Source: Deroplatys truncata | Lineage: Eukaryota > Arthropoda > Insecta > Mantodea > Mantidae | NCBI GenBank assembly: GCA_030765065.1 | Contig: CM060990.1 | Location: 665,024,618 to 665,088,617, forward strand | Direction: 5' to 3' | DNA length: 64,000 bases | Part shown: one piece after another, positions 45,798 through 57,367 of the stretch | Layout: each line of letters opens with the position of its first letter | How positions within the stretch are numbered: position 1 is the stretch's first letter | Position numbers and translations under genes: made by a program | The notes under the pieces: model-generated | Database searches by the model: none | Told to the model about the DNA's origin: nothing | What the model saw: only the letters and a program-made list of their open reading frames with translations

Positions 45798-47439
45798 TAA
45801 TACTACATGATTGATTGATAGAAAATTATAAGCGTTACCTCCTTTTTGCAATGAAAATGTTGATGTACAAAATTTAATATCTAACTGCAAATAACTATAT
45901 TCGAGGAATATACATAAAATTTAAAAGCTTAAATTTTCAAATTGTCATCAATTGGAAGATTTCACATGATACTCGAATTTTATATTTTAAAACTGTTTTT
46001 TTGGAAATTTAGGTACGCAGGATCCTGGAATTAGTTTTTGTAATTATGTTGAACAAATATGTGATAAGAATTTGCAAAAATTGGCAACTCGGTACATCAT
46101 TAATCCTACGCACGACCTGCGTGAAACCGACTATGCAATAACTCTTATTCCTAGCAAGAAGACCTTAAACTGATAAGTTCAACTAGGAAACTATGTGTGA
46201 AGGAGATAGAAAGTGTCTAAAGATTCTTTGCTGTTCGGTTCAGAAAGTAATTCAATGCATTTACAAATTATATGAATCAATAATAGTTCGCTGCCAAAAG
46301 ACCAGGCTCTTCCAAACATACCCGCCTTCTCCATTTTCCTTCTTTTCATTGTTTCTGTGGTTAGTAGATTAAAAGCTCTATCTCGTCAATGTTAAATTTG
46401 CTAAATTTATAATTCATTATCTGAAAATAATTATTTAAACTATCAGACTGAAATTTGTGCAGTGTAGATTCAGGCCATCTTAGTTTACTGATCTAATTTT
46501 ATACACTAATGCTGTTTATTAAGGAAAATAGGACCTTTTCTCTTAGTTATAACATTTTAATATGTTTTATAAGTAATGAATTTTTAAAAGGTAAACTAAG
46601 GTCCTATTAAGCACACTTGGTAGAGATTACACGGTATTTTTCCGCTTTTTCGCAATTGAAAGAAAACCAGTTTTCTCTAGAATTACAACATCTAGGACAA
46701 TGAACTTTTCACTGCTTGTTAACGAAGGCTTTCTGTGTATATTGGTAACTAGATGTTTTAGCTAGCTTTAAATATTTTAATTATAAAAGTATCGTAATGT
46801 AATTTCTAAGAAATGTTACTTTCATTTTTACGTACACTTTTCTCTGTAAATAAAGGTCATAACTACGCCAATATTTTAATTATGGGTTTTTATAAATAGC
46901 TTAAGACAGCTCCTTAACTATTTGTCCATTTGAGGGACTAATTTAACTTTAAACAAATAGTCACAAGGGAATTATTTTTGGTGTATTTTTTATATTTATA
47001 TATTTTTTCGTAGAGACTATATAATTTAGGATCAAATTTTTAACCTACTAAGTGCAACTAAAAACTCTGTACAACCACTAAAATTTCAAACATCTAAGGT
47101 AAATAGATTATGAGAAAAGTGTACCTTGAGTTTAAAAAATAAAACTTACAGAAATGGCAAAAAACGTGAGCACATTGTTACATACCAATATACTATATCT
47201 CTTAAGAGCTCTTTAAAGGTCCAAATAACTAAAAAAATTACATAGGTATGTTCCTTATAGCATTTATAATCAATTACAACAACAACAAAAAACAAATTTT
47301 TTAACCCAAATCCACTAGCCATTAAGCTATTTCGTTTTATCATATTAAAATTTCATTTAGATATCTTAGCAAAATGATGAAAATAAACTGATGTATAAGA
47401 AAAAAACTCGCATGGTTTAGACATATGAAACTGCTATAT
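45798..47439. other. AT-rich unassigned region
   Basis: Very AT-rich from 46380 on, with no coding frame above 65 codons. Part of it may belong to the R3 element on its right. Confidence 0.4.
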
Positions 47440-47715
47440 TAATGTGGTGGTAAGAATTTTTAGAGCAAGCTTCTCCTAAAAATGAGCTAAAATTTACTTC
47501 TCTTCTCGAAAAAGTATAGAAGTTATGATTTCCTCTGTGATCCGGTACAAATTTTAGAGTAAAACATGACGGGCATTATATTCTAAAAATACATTTTAAA
47601 TTTAAGTATCGTGTCTCAATGGTGCAGTATATCAAGATAAATACATTACAATTTATGAGACTGTACAACAAACTAAAATTGCCAAGTTTTGGCAATTTTC
47701 GGCATTGAATCTCCC
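47440..47715 (-). repeat. R3 repeat copy
   Basis: The minus strand starts AAGGGAGATTCAATGCCGAA and contains TTTAAAATGTATTTTTAGAA, CATAACTTCTATACTTTTTC and TTTTAGCTCATTTTTAGGAG. These are counterparts of blocks in the 12650 copy. The outer limit may extend further left. Confidence 0.45.
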
Positions 47716-48792
47716 TTTAAGGACTCTTTCTTAGCATTATGAAGCTGCAGACTGCGTCTTAGGTGGGGCGACCTGTAAGACGTGGCTACGTTAATCTTGC
47801 GGAGAAGAAAAATGAACCAATGAGAGAATTTAATGCCTGAAACGCTTCATACCCAGCTAATCTGAGCACACCATGTTAAGACTGTATTAGAAGTAAATTT
47901 TCGTTGCAGGTGTGGAAATAGAACCTCTCATTTCGGGAATGACAACCAGCAGCCTTGTAGAAAATAGGAAGCGCCGAGATTATGAGAAGTTATGCAACCA
48001 TGCAAATAAGTGGCCCCACAAAGCTTAAATATGCTGATCGCGATAGCAATTCAGAAATAGCGGCAGCAAATGTGAGTTTGTGCAGTGTTTCCTTATTTCC
48101 CAACGAAGCATGTTGCCTCATAATAGACACACTGGGCCAGTACTGCACTTGACGGTGGGGTTTGCAATGGTCAGAGAATCAGAAATGTGTTAGGGGCGTA
48201 TTTTCTTCTTTGTTCTCTTCCAGCCGCTATCTCGCCATCAGCATCACGTCTATGTTAATAGCATCCTCTCTAACATTAAAGGCAGGAAGAAGTTATCCAC
48301 ACAAGCGCGGTTTGCTGAAAGTATTTATAGGTCATCTAATTAAACTTTCGTACAAAGTTTTCATCCCCAAGTGACCATGCACTAGTAAATATGTTACGAG
48401 ATAAAAGAGATTATTGATCATGTATTCTCGAGGGATACGAAGTTAAACTACTGATTTTCGTCCCGGTATTGTGATAAATTTACACGAATAATTGCAGTGG
48501 CGAAGCTACTTACACGACTGGGGTAGTGCTTGTATAACAAACAGTGGCAGCTACTGCATAAGAGCACAATATCAGCTTAACCTTTGGCACTTTGCAGATT
48601 TTTTGCCTTTTTTTTGATGCTATTAATCGTAATGTATATGTGGTAACCTAAAATCTACAGCATTTAAATCTAGCGCGCTGCTACTCTGAACTCGATGAGA
48701 CATTGCAACACAGTCACTAGTTGACTTGTGCACGTTTAAGGAGCTTCTACGCATGCGCAACTGGTATGGTGTAATTACCTTATGGGCCCTAA
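47716..48792. other. Unassigned region
   Basis: More mixed base composition than the DNA to the left, but no gene, repeat or motif recognised. Confidence 0.4.
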
Positions 48793-48794
48793 TA

Positions 48795-49684
48795 CAGGGA
48801 GACCCAATGAACTATGCAACTACGCAACAATACAACAATTTCCTTAACTATGTTTAAAGGCTGAGACTGGTCACCCTCGTTGTTCATATATAAGGCTTAT
48901 TCAAAAAGAAGGAACATATTTTAAATATTCATTTTAATGAACGACAATAGATAGCGACACATACGATACATCATTGAATAGAGGAAAGTTCAAAGTTTTA
49001 AGCTCCACCTATTAGTTCCATTCAGTGCCTACAGAGGCGTTGTGTTTGTTTACGAGAAAATGGTGATGCCACAGGAAAAAGTAGTTTTGTATGCTGCATT
49101 ATGCAAAGAGTGAATCCGTTGTTTCATTGTAGCATGTATTTCGTTGTAAGTTCAACAACGAGCCGCTTCGTCATAAAAAATTTACAATTGATACAATAAA
49201 TTCGTAATATATATTCGTCCTCGCATAACAAATGGTGCTCATTTTTAATACACAAAATCAAATTTTGAACTTTTCTCTATTCAGTGATGTATCGCATGTG
49301 TCGCCATCTATTGTCGTTCATTAGAAATAAATATTTAAAGTCTGGTCCTTCTTTCTGAATAACCCTCTATTTGCCATTTCTTTAAGAAACTATCCACCAT
49401 CCGCCATAGTTGACGTTGCGAAATGCTGGCAATTTCCAGGCAGATATTTTGTTTTAATTCTTCTTGCAACAGTAAACATATACTGAGACATTACTGTGAC
49501 TAAATACAGGCCACAATAATAAATAACTCGTAACAATTGAACTGCGTCGCATCCCGGTCAGCGCAATATTGCAGAGCAGAGCAAAGCAAAAGCGTGAACT
49601 TGATTGTAACTGCGGGAAACACGTGTCCACATGCCCCGTGGAAAAACACCGCGCAGCTGGTTCATAGTTCATTGGGTCTCTCGT
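48795..49684 (-). mobile_element. Tc1/mariner-like element (DUF4817 family), copy D, interrupted
   Basis: TA at 48793-48794 and 49685-49686. Ends GAGACCCAATGAACTATG match inverted. The arm internal to the left end is much diverged. The transposase C-terminal region on the minus strand resumes at 49370 (complement of GTTTCTTAAAGAAATGG, aligning with GTTTCCTAAAGAGGTGCC in copy B). A MITE (48893-49367) sits in the middle. Confidence 0.75.
48893..49367. mobile_element. 475-bp MITE nested in copy D
   Basis: TA at 48891-48892 and 49368-49369. Inverted repeats of about 110 bp: left GGCTTATTCAAAAAGAAGGA, right (read inward) GGGTTATTCAGAAAGAAGGA, then AATGAACGACAATAGAT and GATACATCA blocks. Removing it restores ATATTT-GCCATTTCTTTA, the expected sequence of the host element. 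The termini look mariner-like. Confidence 0.88.
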
Positions 49685-49686
49685 TA

Positions 49687-50224
49687 CATACGGGTCGTGC
49701 TCATGTGAAGAAGTGCACTAGCGCGCGAAGGTTTTTCCATACTGTCACTATAGCTTTACGTCAGTGCCTCTAGGTGGTAGCACAATACGTCGCTGTAGCA
49801 GAAATAGGTAACCTGCACCAGTGCGGAAACTTCTCCCTGTTTCTCCGTACCATCTATCTATTATCTCAGCTACAATTTAATTTACACATTGCTTCGCTCT
49901 TGCACGGACACAGTGTACTTAATTATGCAAATAGTAATTCGTCCTCCCAAAAAACTTTATTTCTTCAGACAAGTTGTTGCTATTATTGTTAGGACCGGCT
50001 ACAGTTGTATCAATTTTTCATAGCCGAACTGTTGTACAGCAGATGGCATTTAACATTTTCAGGGCTGTCTGAAATTTTGTGAACACCCAAAATTTATGCT
50101 CATTAGCCGCTGCTGATAAGAAATCCTTAAATTGGGCGTATGGAGTGAAGACCAGGTGCTTACCGCTTCATTGATTTCGCCACTGATTTAGTAGTGCACC
50201 GAGTTTCTAACATTGTCACCTATT
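49687..50224. other. Unassigned region
   Basis: No gene or repeat recognised. Confidence 0.45.
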
Positions 50225-50545
50225 CAGCGGTTGTCTGTTAGAGGATGTGTTTCATTCCACTGAAAGTAGGCGATAATTTCACCAGAAAGGCACTTTAAAG
50301 GTCCTTTAACCTCAAAAAATATCTTTAGAAAAAAATACGAGTGTTCGGGTGGGCGTGTGGGCAGGCGCACAGCAAAAACAGGTGAATATCACATTTCCTA
50401 AGTGAAAAATTTCCCAAGGATGCAACACGAATTTTTTCGAAATTCCCTCAACGCAAACTAGCCTTTACGTTGAATTTTTGTTGCATTCTATTTTCTCGAA
50501 ACGACTATGATAATTTTGATTAAGAGAACTGGGACTGAGCTTTTA
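50225..50545 (+). repeat. R2 repeat, degraded fragment
   Basis: Retains CCTCAAAAAATATCTTTAGA, AAGGATGCAACACGAATTTT and CTTTACGTTGAATTTTTG in R2 order, with heavy divergence. Confidence 0.5.
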
Positions 50546-51309
50546 GGTGACAATCACAACATTTTGGATTTTTTTAACTATATCATAAATAATCTATAGA
50601 CACCTGTGAACCATTTTGACCAAACATTTTTTCACGGTTCGCCACTTTTTGAAACCCAGCGACATGTTTAAACACCCGTGCGCTAAGGTATAGCTCAACT
50701 GCACTCTTTACGTATGTTTTCTCACTTATACATTTTTTGCGCATGGAATTTATTCCCTGCATTTCAGTTTTGTTCCGTTTTGTATGCAGATTTGCATACG
50801 TAATCTAAAACGTGCTATATAAACATTCAAGCGTGTATTTTAGAATTGCTTTATTCATTGGTTTACGAAAGATTAATTTGTACCGAAAAGCAAGGAAATT
50901 TTTAACGCTAACAACTTCATAAAAACAAACATTTATTTCTCTACAACTAATAACACCAACTTCAGTGAAATCCTTAAATTTATTTTCACTGTATTAGAGT
51001 ATTAGAAAATGACACTATCATTGTTTTAGAAAAGTTTGTTTTTAGAAAATTTGTGTTTCTTCTCTAATTAAAAATATATAATTGTATTATATGAGAAACT
51101 ATTTATGCTAAAGATTTGAATTCTTGCACAGTAATTTCCTTATTTACTCAAATTAAGTGTGCCAATTTTTAAGTAAATGTTTGAGATATTGCTATGAAAT
51201 TTACATTATCATGTACTTATTGTAGATAGCCTGTGAGGTCTTGTTTGTTCTGATTTAATTTTGTCATTTGGCATGATTGGAAAACCATAAGAACTAAATA
51301 AAGGTTTAT
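50546..51309. other. AT-rich unassigned region
   Basis: No feature supported. Confidence 0.45.
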
Positions 51310-51418
51310 TGCATATACAGAAGGTATTGAATTCCACTCAAAAATTCGATACCAAAGTTTTGTCGTAAATATATGTTTTGAGATCCCCTTAAACCAAAAG
51401 AAGCTTTTTCAGAAACAG

Positions 51419-51421
<3 letters not shown>

Positions 51422-51485
<64 letters not shown>
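51422..51485. repeat. (TA)n(GT)n microsatellite
   Basis: About 22 TA units run straight into about 10 GT units, at the R2 position where other copies have GT runs (21172, 32967). Confidence 0.97.
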
Positions 51486-51663
51486 GACAACATAACTAAA
51501 AACGAAAAGTCGGATACATGCCAAATTTGGTATTTAAGTTCAACACCATCCAAGGATGTGACACGAAGTTTTTTTAAGAAAATCCCCCAACCCAACTACA
51601 CTTTGCATGGAAGATTTTTTGAAATGTTTTATTTTCTAAAAATGGCTCTCAACGATTTTAATT

Positions 51664-52017
51664 AAAAAGTCATTCATTCATTATCTGTTTACCCTCCTCT
51701 TATGTAGGACTTACACCCCCCAGGACCTTCAAGCGGGTGCCTGGGGTCAGAGGCCCGTCGAGGGGCAGACACTCATGGATCGGACAGAGCATCCAGGATG
51801 GGTGATCAGCCCGATGCCTGGTATGGGATGAAGGAAGTAGATGAAACGAAATGTTGGTGAAATGGATGAAAGGAAAGGTGATGATGGAGCAGTTGGTGGA
51901 ATGAATGGCGGGGGAAACCGGAGAACCCGGAGAAAACCCGCCCAGACGCCGCTTCTTCCACCACAAATCCCACATGCAGGTCCCTGGGATTGAACCCGGG
52001 CCACTCCGCAACTCCGC
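51664..52017 (-). mobile_element. tRNA-derived SINE, family S2, complete
   Basis: A perfect 11-bp duplication CGATTTTAATT (51653-51663 and 52018-52028) flanks the copy, inside R2. The head is at the right with B box GGGTTCAATCCC on the minus strand. The body has ACCGGAGAACCCGGAGAAAA. The tail is a short AATG repeat (complement of CATTCATTCATT). It is the better copy of the family seen at 1528-1845. Minus frames of 85-112 codons across it are incidental. Confidence 0.92.
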
Positions 52018-52424
52018 CGATTTTAATTGAAATACCATTCGTTAAAGATATTTATATAACATAAAATGTATATCTTGAATTTTCTGGAAATAGCGTGAGA
52101 AGTCATTCGGAAGGAATTTTGCATAACTGGTAAGCGTTAAGCGATAGACGAAAACGTACAACACAAAAAATGTGGATCTCTTTAAAACACACAATTAATT
52201 TTAAATAACTTTTTTGTGGCATTAACCATTTCCGAATATCGGTTATTAATGGTTCGAACTCGACGCTATACGTTGGCCTTAATTTTCCATACTCTTTCCA
52301 TTCTTTTAAAGTCCTATCGTTTTTAATTGTTCCTCGCGTGTCCTGGAAAGAATATGGAATTTTAAGGCCAGCGTATAGCGTCCAGTTCTAAAACATTTGA
52401 CTATCGCTGTTCCCTTTGTATCTA

Positions 52425-53496
52425 CAGTGTGAGTCAAAAGACTCCGAACCGCCTGCGCGGTGTTTTTCCTGATCGCGTCCTCGGCACTCGTTACCGTCTG
52501 CCGCTATCATAGAAAGGCGTGGATGAAACCATACAGCATTTTAAATCTACTTACCAACTTTACGATCTACTTTAAAGGCTTTACTTACCAACTTTACGAA
52601 AGGAGATGCTGAAACTGGCCACCGACGTTGTCCATACATTTTTGGCACCTCTTTAGGAAACTATCCATAACTCCCGTAGTTCACGTTGAGAAATTTCCTG
52701 GCGGATATTTTGTTTTAATTCTTCCAGGGTATGTGGGCTTGTCTTGTACACTTTATGCTTTAAGTTACCCCGGAGGGGTATTTAATCAACAATATTACCG
52801 GCTGCGCGATATTTTTCCACTGGGAATGTGGAAATATGATAAAACATGATAACGCACTGCTGTTATAAACAAAGTCACGCTGTTGTGGTTTTGTGTTCAG
52901 TGTGAAGTGCAGTTTTGAGTTGACGGTGATGTGATGTGGTTCAGCTATTACGCGTTATTTATTATTTTGTCCTGTACTTAGTCACAAAGTATGTTATGGC
53001 TCAGTGTATGTTTTCTACTGCACAGCGTGTATTTATTTATTATTCGTATATGTTAACTCGGTCAGCTCGCCAAGTGAAAGTACGATTTGCAGAAAGATTT
53101 CCAATTGTAAAAGTTCCAGGCCGTACAACAATCCATGAACTTTACAATAAATTTCAGGCCAACGGAAGTGTTCAGACTAAGCAATCTAAAAGTTGGCGTT
53201 CGGTTCTTACCGAAGAAACATTAGACTACATCGGTCATCGTTTGGAAAATTCCCCCCAAAAATTCCATGATGGACAGCTTCCTGAAGAGGTGCCTAAAAT
53301 GTATGGACAACGATGGTGGCCAGTTTCAGCATTTCCTTTCATAAAGTTGGTAAGTAAAGCATTTAAAAGTAGTTTTAAAAATGTTGTATGGTTTCATCCG
53401 CGCCTTTCTATGATAGCAGCAGACGGCAACGAGAGCCGAGGAACGCGCACAGGAAAAACACCGTGCAAGCGGTTCGGAGTCTTTTGGCTCACTCTG
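52425..53496 (+). mobile_element. Tc1/mariner-like element (DUF4817 family), copy E, composite
   Basis: 1072 bp between TA at 52423-52424 and 53497-53498, inside R2. Ends CAGTGTGAGTCAAAAGACTC and, inward from the right, CAGAGTGAGCCAAAAGACTC. Both terminal regions carry the family's 3'-end sequence, including the block coding for the transposase C-terminus: inverted at 52620-52780 and direct at 53275-53340. The plus-strand N-terminal helix-turn-helix lies between them. In a normal element only one end carries that block, so this copy appears rearranged. Confidence 0.85.
52990..53290 (+). pseudogene. Transposase N-terminal helix-turn-helix (DUF4817-like)
   Basis: Within a 206-residue open frame, residues 27-115 read FSTAQRVFI, then RFAERFPIVKVPGRTTIHEL, KFQANGSVQ and RSVLTEETLDYIGHRLENSP. 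This matches the pattern I know for the DUF4817 DNA-binding domain of insect Tc1-like transposases (FERFP..P.R.TI...V.KF...GSV...). The DDE domain that should follow is missing. The frame runs straight into the element's 3' end, so it is a truncated relic, though unusually free of stops. Confidence 0.75.
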
Positions 53497-53650
53497 TATA
53501 ACGAAATGTGTGATGCAGCCATTTCCGGAAAGTTTGTCTGGATTAAAATGAAGTAGATAGAAAAGTAAACTTTCGTAAGAATAATCTGTATACCCACTAA
53601 TAAGAGATAGAGGTTAGAGAAAGTCACGTGAGTGTAACACATAAGATGTT

Positions 53651-54905
53651 TTAATTTGTGTAAACAATGTTTAGCAATTGCATAAGCACATAGCTCGTGA
53701 AATGTTATTTCTACTCCCGGTCTTAACATGAAGCATTGCAGATATTGACAGCGAGATCAACAGAGATCGATTCGTTTATTAAATCACATTCCTGGAAGAA
53801 TTTGACAGGATCAACCTTTACATCACCTCTATTCCTCCGACTGAATGATGTAATTAAAAAAATTAATCAGATTTATCATTCCGTTTTTGCATGGCCTTTA
53901 GAATCTGTTAAAAGAAATTGGATGTAGATGGGGTAATCTTTTAATATCCCCAACGCCTTCTATACTTTTTTGGGTTTATTTGTAAATCGTGCTTAAGTAT
54001 AACAGAGAAAATATACCCTCTGGTGAAAAATGGCGCATTTGTTTAATAAATGATGCTACACACACTTAACATCCGATATGCTGTTGAAAATGCCTGATTT
54101 GTAATTGAAATAATACCACTTGAACAACTATTAAAACAGGATTATCTGATTTTTATTTTTAGTATGAGGCTTTTAACTTAGGATTTTCGTGGAACAATAA
54201 TTACTAATATGAGAAACTTTAACCCAAGATGTCAAAAAGACACCCAATTTTTTAAGAAAATAAGAATAAATGAAAACCCACTGAATTTCAACGTTGTTGC
54301 TGAAGCTTCCAAATAGAGTATTAAATTAATCCTGGTTCACTGTATCACAAGAAATTCTTTTCTAAATGACGTATTTCGTTTTTTAAATTTTAAGTGCAGG
54401 TTGAACCTTGGTTAATCCATCGACATTTCAATTTGTTTTCTCAATACGAATTTATGTACACCTTTCATTAAACCACATTTTCTTAACATCCTTAATAAAC
54501 CAAACAAGCAAGGTTTTGCGCCCTTCATTGGAAACTCTGTCTCCTCTATTCATCGCTATTTCCAGTTTTCCTCGACTTCTCCGCACTTGAAGTGTTTAGG
54601 TATAGGTTATACAACGAAAGGGGATACCCCGCGCACCGAGTCCTACATAAATCTATTGTGGCTACCACCCCCAGGAGGAAGGGAGAAGCGAAGGAACCAC
54701 AGGAGGTTACAGGCCACAGAGACGCGCTGAAGTCCTCAACAGTTCCAGATTCGAAGACCCGTCCCACTGCTGAAGCTGCCTAGAGAGGGCCATGAACAAC
54801 CCGTCGTCCAAGCAGCCCTCTGGTGTCCACAGGGAGTACCCCTTCCTTTGAGCAAGCATCCGCGCATTCTGTCCGGCACCACCATACGCCACGAAACCTA
54901 GAGGC
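53651..54905. other. Unassigned region with a GC-rich patch
   Basis: 53651-54580 is AT-rich with nothing recognised. 54590-54905 is clearly richer in GC than anything around it and open in both directions for 60-73 codons. No domain or splice structure supports a gene. It ends exactly at the duplication flanking the next SINE. Confidence 0.4.
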
Positions 54906-54915
54906 ACACCTGAAA

Positions 54916-55171
54916 GTTAGTCCTCCGTAGTGTAGTGGTTACCATGCTCGCCTCTAGTTCCCGAGGTCGCGGTTTTACATCCGGCGGAGGGCGATGGATT
55001 TTATCGGGCGTAAAAATCCTTAGCATCCTTAGATTTGCGGCACGTAAAAGAACCTCAAGCCTGATAAAGAGGCCTCTGAGCAAAACTACCAGTCTTTCAC
55101 GCCCAATGTAGAATGGGATGCTAATGACCACTGCAATTAAAGAGCGTCCATAAATAAAACAATTTAATTTT
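54916..55171 (+). mobile_element. SINE family S1, copy g
   Basis: A perfect 10-bp duplication ACACCTGAAA (54906-54915 and 55172-55181) flanks the copy. The head reads TCCTCCGTAGTGTAGTGGTT. The B box is damaged (GCGGTTTTACATCC). About 40 bp of the body (the CTTCCGAAGGGAAGTAAAG segment) is deleted between 55026 and 55031. Confidence 0.93.
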
Positions 55172-55249
55172 ACACCTGAAATATGAGAACGAAATGAAAG
55201 AGAGATGACTGTAAGAACATCGTGGCAGACGAGAAAGCACCACAGCAAT

Positions 55250-55355
55250 CGCCTACTGGCCAGGGAAAACCACGAATAACTGTGCGGTCGACGGGAATCG
55301 AGCCCGGAATCTCCCGAAAGCGATTCTCACGTTACCGTGGAGCTATCTCGCTGGA
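55250..55355 (-). mobile_element. tRNA-like SINE head, unassigned family
   Basis: On the minus strand: CCAGCGAGATAGCTCCACGG with A-box-like content, then B box GGGCTCGATTCCC 40 bp later. The body continues left (GACCGCACAGTTATTCG), but its limit is unclear. Confidence 0.55.
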
Positions 55356-57365
55356 TACATGAAGTGTTCTTGTCTATCAGATGGCAATGCAGAAAGTATC
55401 TTCTTCTACCTTGAGCTTTTTTTTCCATTCATTCTTCTCTTAAGTGCATCTCTTAAATAAAGCAGACGAATCTGTTATTTTGTCCGTATATTTTACACAC
55501 ACACAGTTCTCCTGCATATCTGTATTTCAAAGACGTCCAATAGTTCTCATTTCGTGTAGCTTTCAAACCTTCACCATAATATACACCCTTAATTTACTGC
55601 TAAAAGTTTTATTGTCATTGCAATCCTTTGTATGATTAATTTTATGGAACGTCTCAAAAGTATGAAACAGCCCACCTTATGTCTAATTCGAAAGTACAAT
55701 TTCCCTGATTTCTTCCGATAAATGCAGTTTCGTTACAGTTTACAGTTTCCCTTGCGTATTATCAGCAAATCTTATGCACGTTTTCCCCCCTTGTTTGGAA
55801 AGGAATTCCAGAATTTGGCACTTGTTTTTATGAAAAATAGAATGGTTTACAAAGTATATTAAAACCTAATTTATATTGCAATAACTCAATTTGATACATA
55901 AATTTGTTAGCTACATGTTTGAGTTTGAATGAGAAATGATGTTACAGAAAATATTATAGAACAGCATGGCCATATCAGTTTGCGAGTGTGTCTTTGGTAA
56001 ACACTGTACACCCATGAACTCAGCTGTAAAGAACTACCCTAACAACATTGCGCACACATGCTTAAGTAAACTTTTATGTTAATCGGAGGAATTATGAGAC
56101 CGCATTTGAGAACGCCCAAACACACAAAAATGGAAATTCAGTTCAAGGCAAAGAAGCATTGTTTGTTACCTACTCTGTGGATACAAAAATGGCCCAAGTC
56201 CTGCACATCTTGGTAAAATTTGTCTAAAGCTGACCGATTAATTCACTTAGGATGAAATAAATACCTCAACAAAACGATACTAGTCAATTTTCTAGTATAT
56301 TAAGGCTAATTCGATGATTGTATTGACTTAGCCTTTAAGGAAACTATTAATATTTTTGTATGCAGTTAATATAGTTCAAGTTAGAGAAAACCCTTGGGAG
56401 GTGTAACTCACCTGGTCATGCATTCCCCCTCTCTAACTGCCTTGAGCGGGCATACCTCTAGACTCTGAACCGCTGCTTAAGCACCACACGCCATAATTTC
56501 GCCTAGCCTTTGTTTTATTTTATTCTCACAAAATTGTTTATCATTTAATCACACCACTGTTTTAATTATGCAACTGTAGAGGCAGGACTAAAGGCACAAA
56601 AGCATTGCAACAGAAATGCTATGTTAGTAGATTGCTGTGACAGGCCACACAAAGAGCAATGTGCAGCGGGTGTGAAAACAAATGTTTGCATATAACTAGC
56701 GATAGCATTTCACGTACATGCGGCATTATCATGAGATATCTTCCAAATGTTAATTCACGCTGTTTAGGGTATTTCATAGCCTTCACTCCCCAACTATCTC
56801 TTCAAGGAAAAAAGTTCCTCGCTGATTGATTTTCATAATAGAAATTATTTCAATTGAAGTTTTACAAAGAAAAGTAGCGGCTTTAATTTTTTACAGGGAA
56901 ACCAATCACACATCATTTCGAAACTGTGATTTTTAACATACTTCTTACAGAACTGCAATAAGGATTTTAGTTTTTGAGATGTAAACAAGATCCTATTACA
57001 TTTTTGTGTACTATAAAATTGCTGTGTTCGTAACAGTGACGTGACATTTGTTTCTCGCGTATCGGCCCACTTCCTCTTTAAGACACCTCATTGGATAACT
57101 AGTAGCTAAAGGCAAAAGACAGGTAGAGTGGGGCCGACTTATCCCTGCTGAATACTCGCGCAGTCCGTGGACTGAGGGATTTTAAAAAGTTGTTATTCTA
57201 TAGGAGAAATGTTGTAACTGCAGCAGCTGTAGCGATATATGATGGGCAATCAGTGGTTAACTAATAATAAAGTGTACTCAAGTTCTACTGTTTAAAATGT
57301 GGAAATTTTTGCCCAAATACCGGCAGAGAATATTTCGCAAATATCCTTTTATTTGGCAATAGTTG
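55356..57365. other. Unassigned region
   Basis: 2 kb with no gene, repeat or RNA feature that I can support. The longest frames are about 63 codons. Confidence 0.45.
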
Positions 57366-57367
57366 TA

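Larger units (their letters stand above)
51310..53650 (+). repeat. R2 repeat copy, forward, with two insertions
   Basis: R2 sequence is at 51310-51663, 52018-52424 and 53497-53650. It is split by an S2 SINE and a Tc1-like element. The remaining length is about 0.9 kb. The right end reads GAGAAAGTCACGTGAGTGTA. A (TA)n(GT)n run occupies the microsatellite site. Confidence 0.85.
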
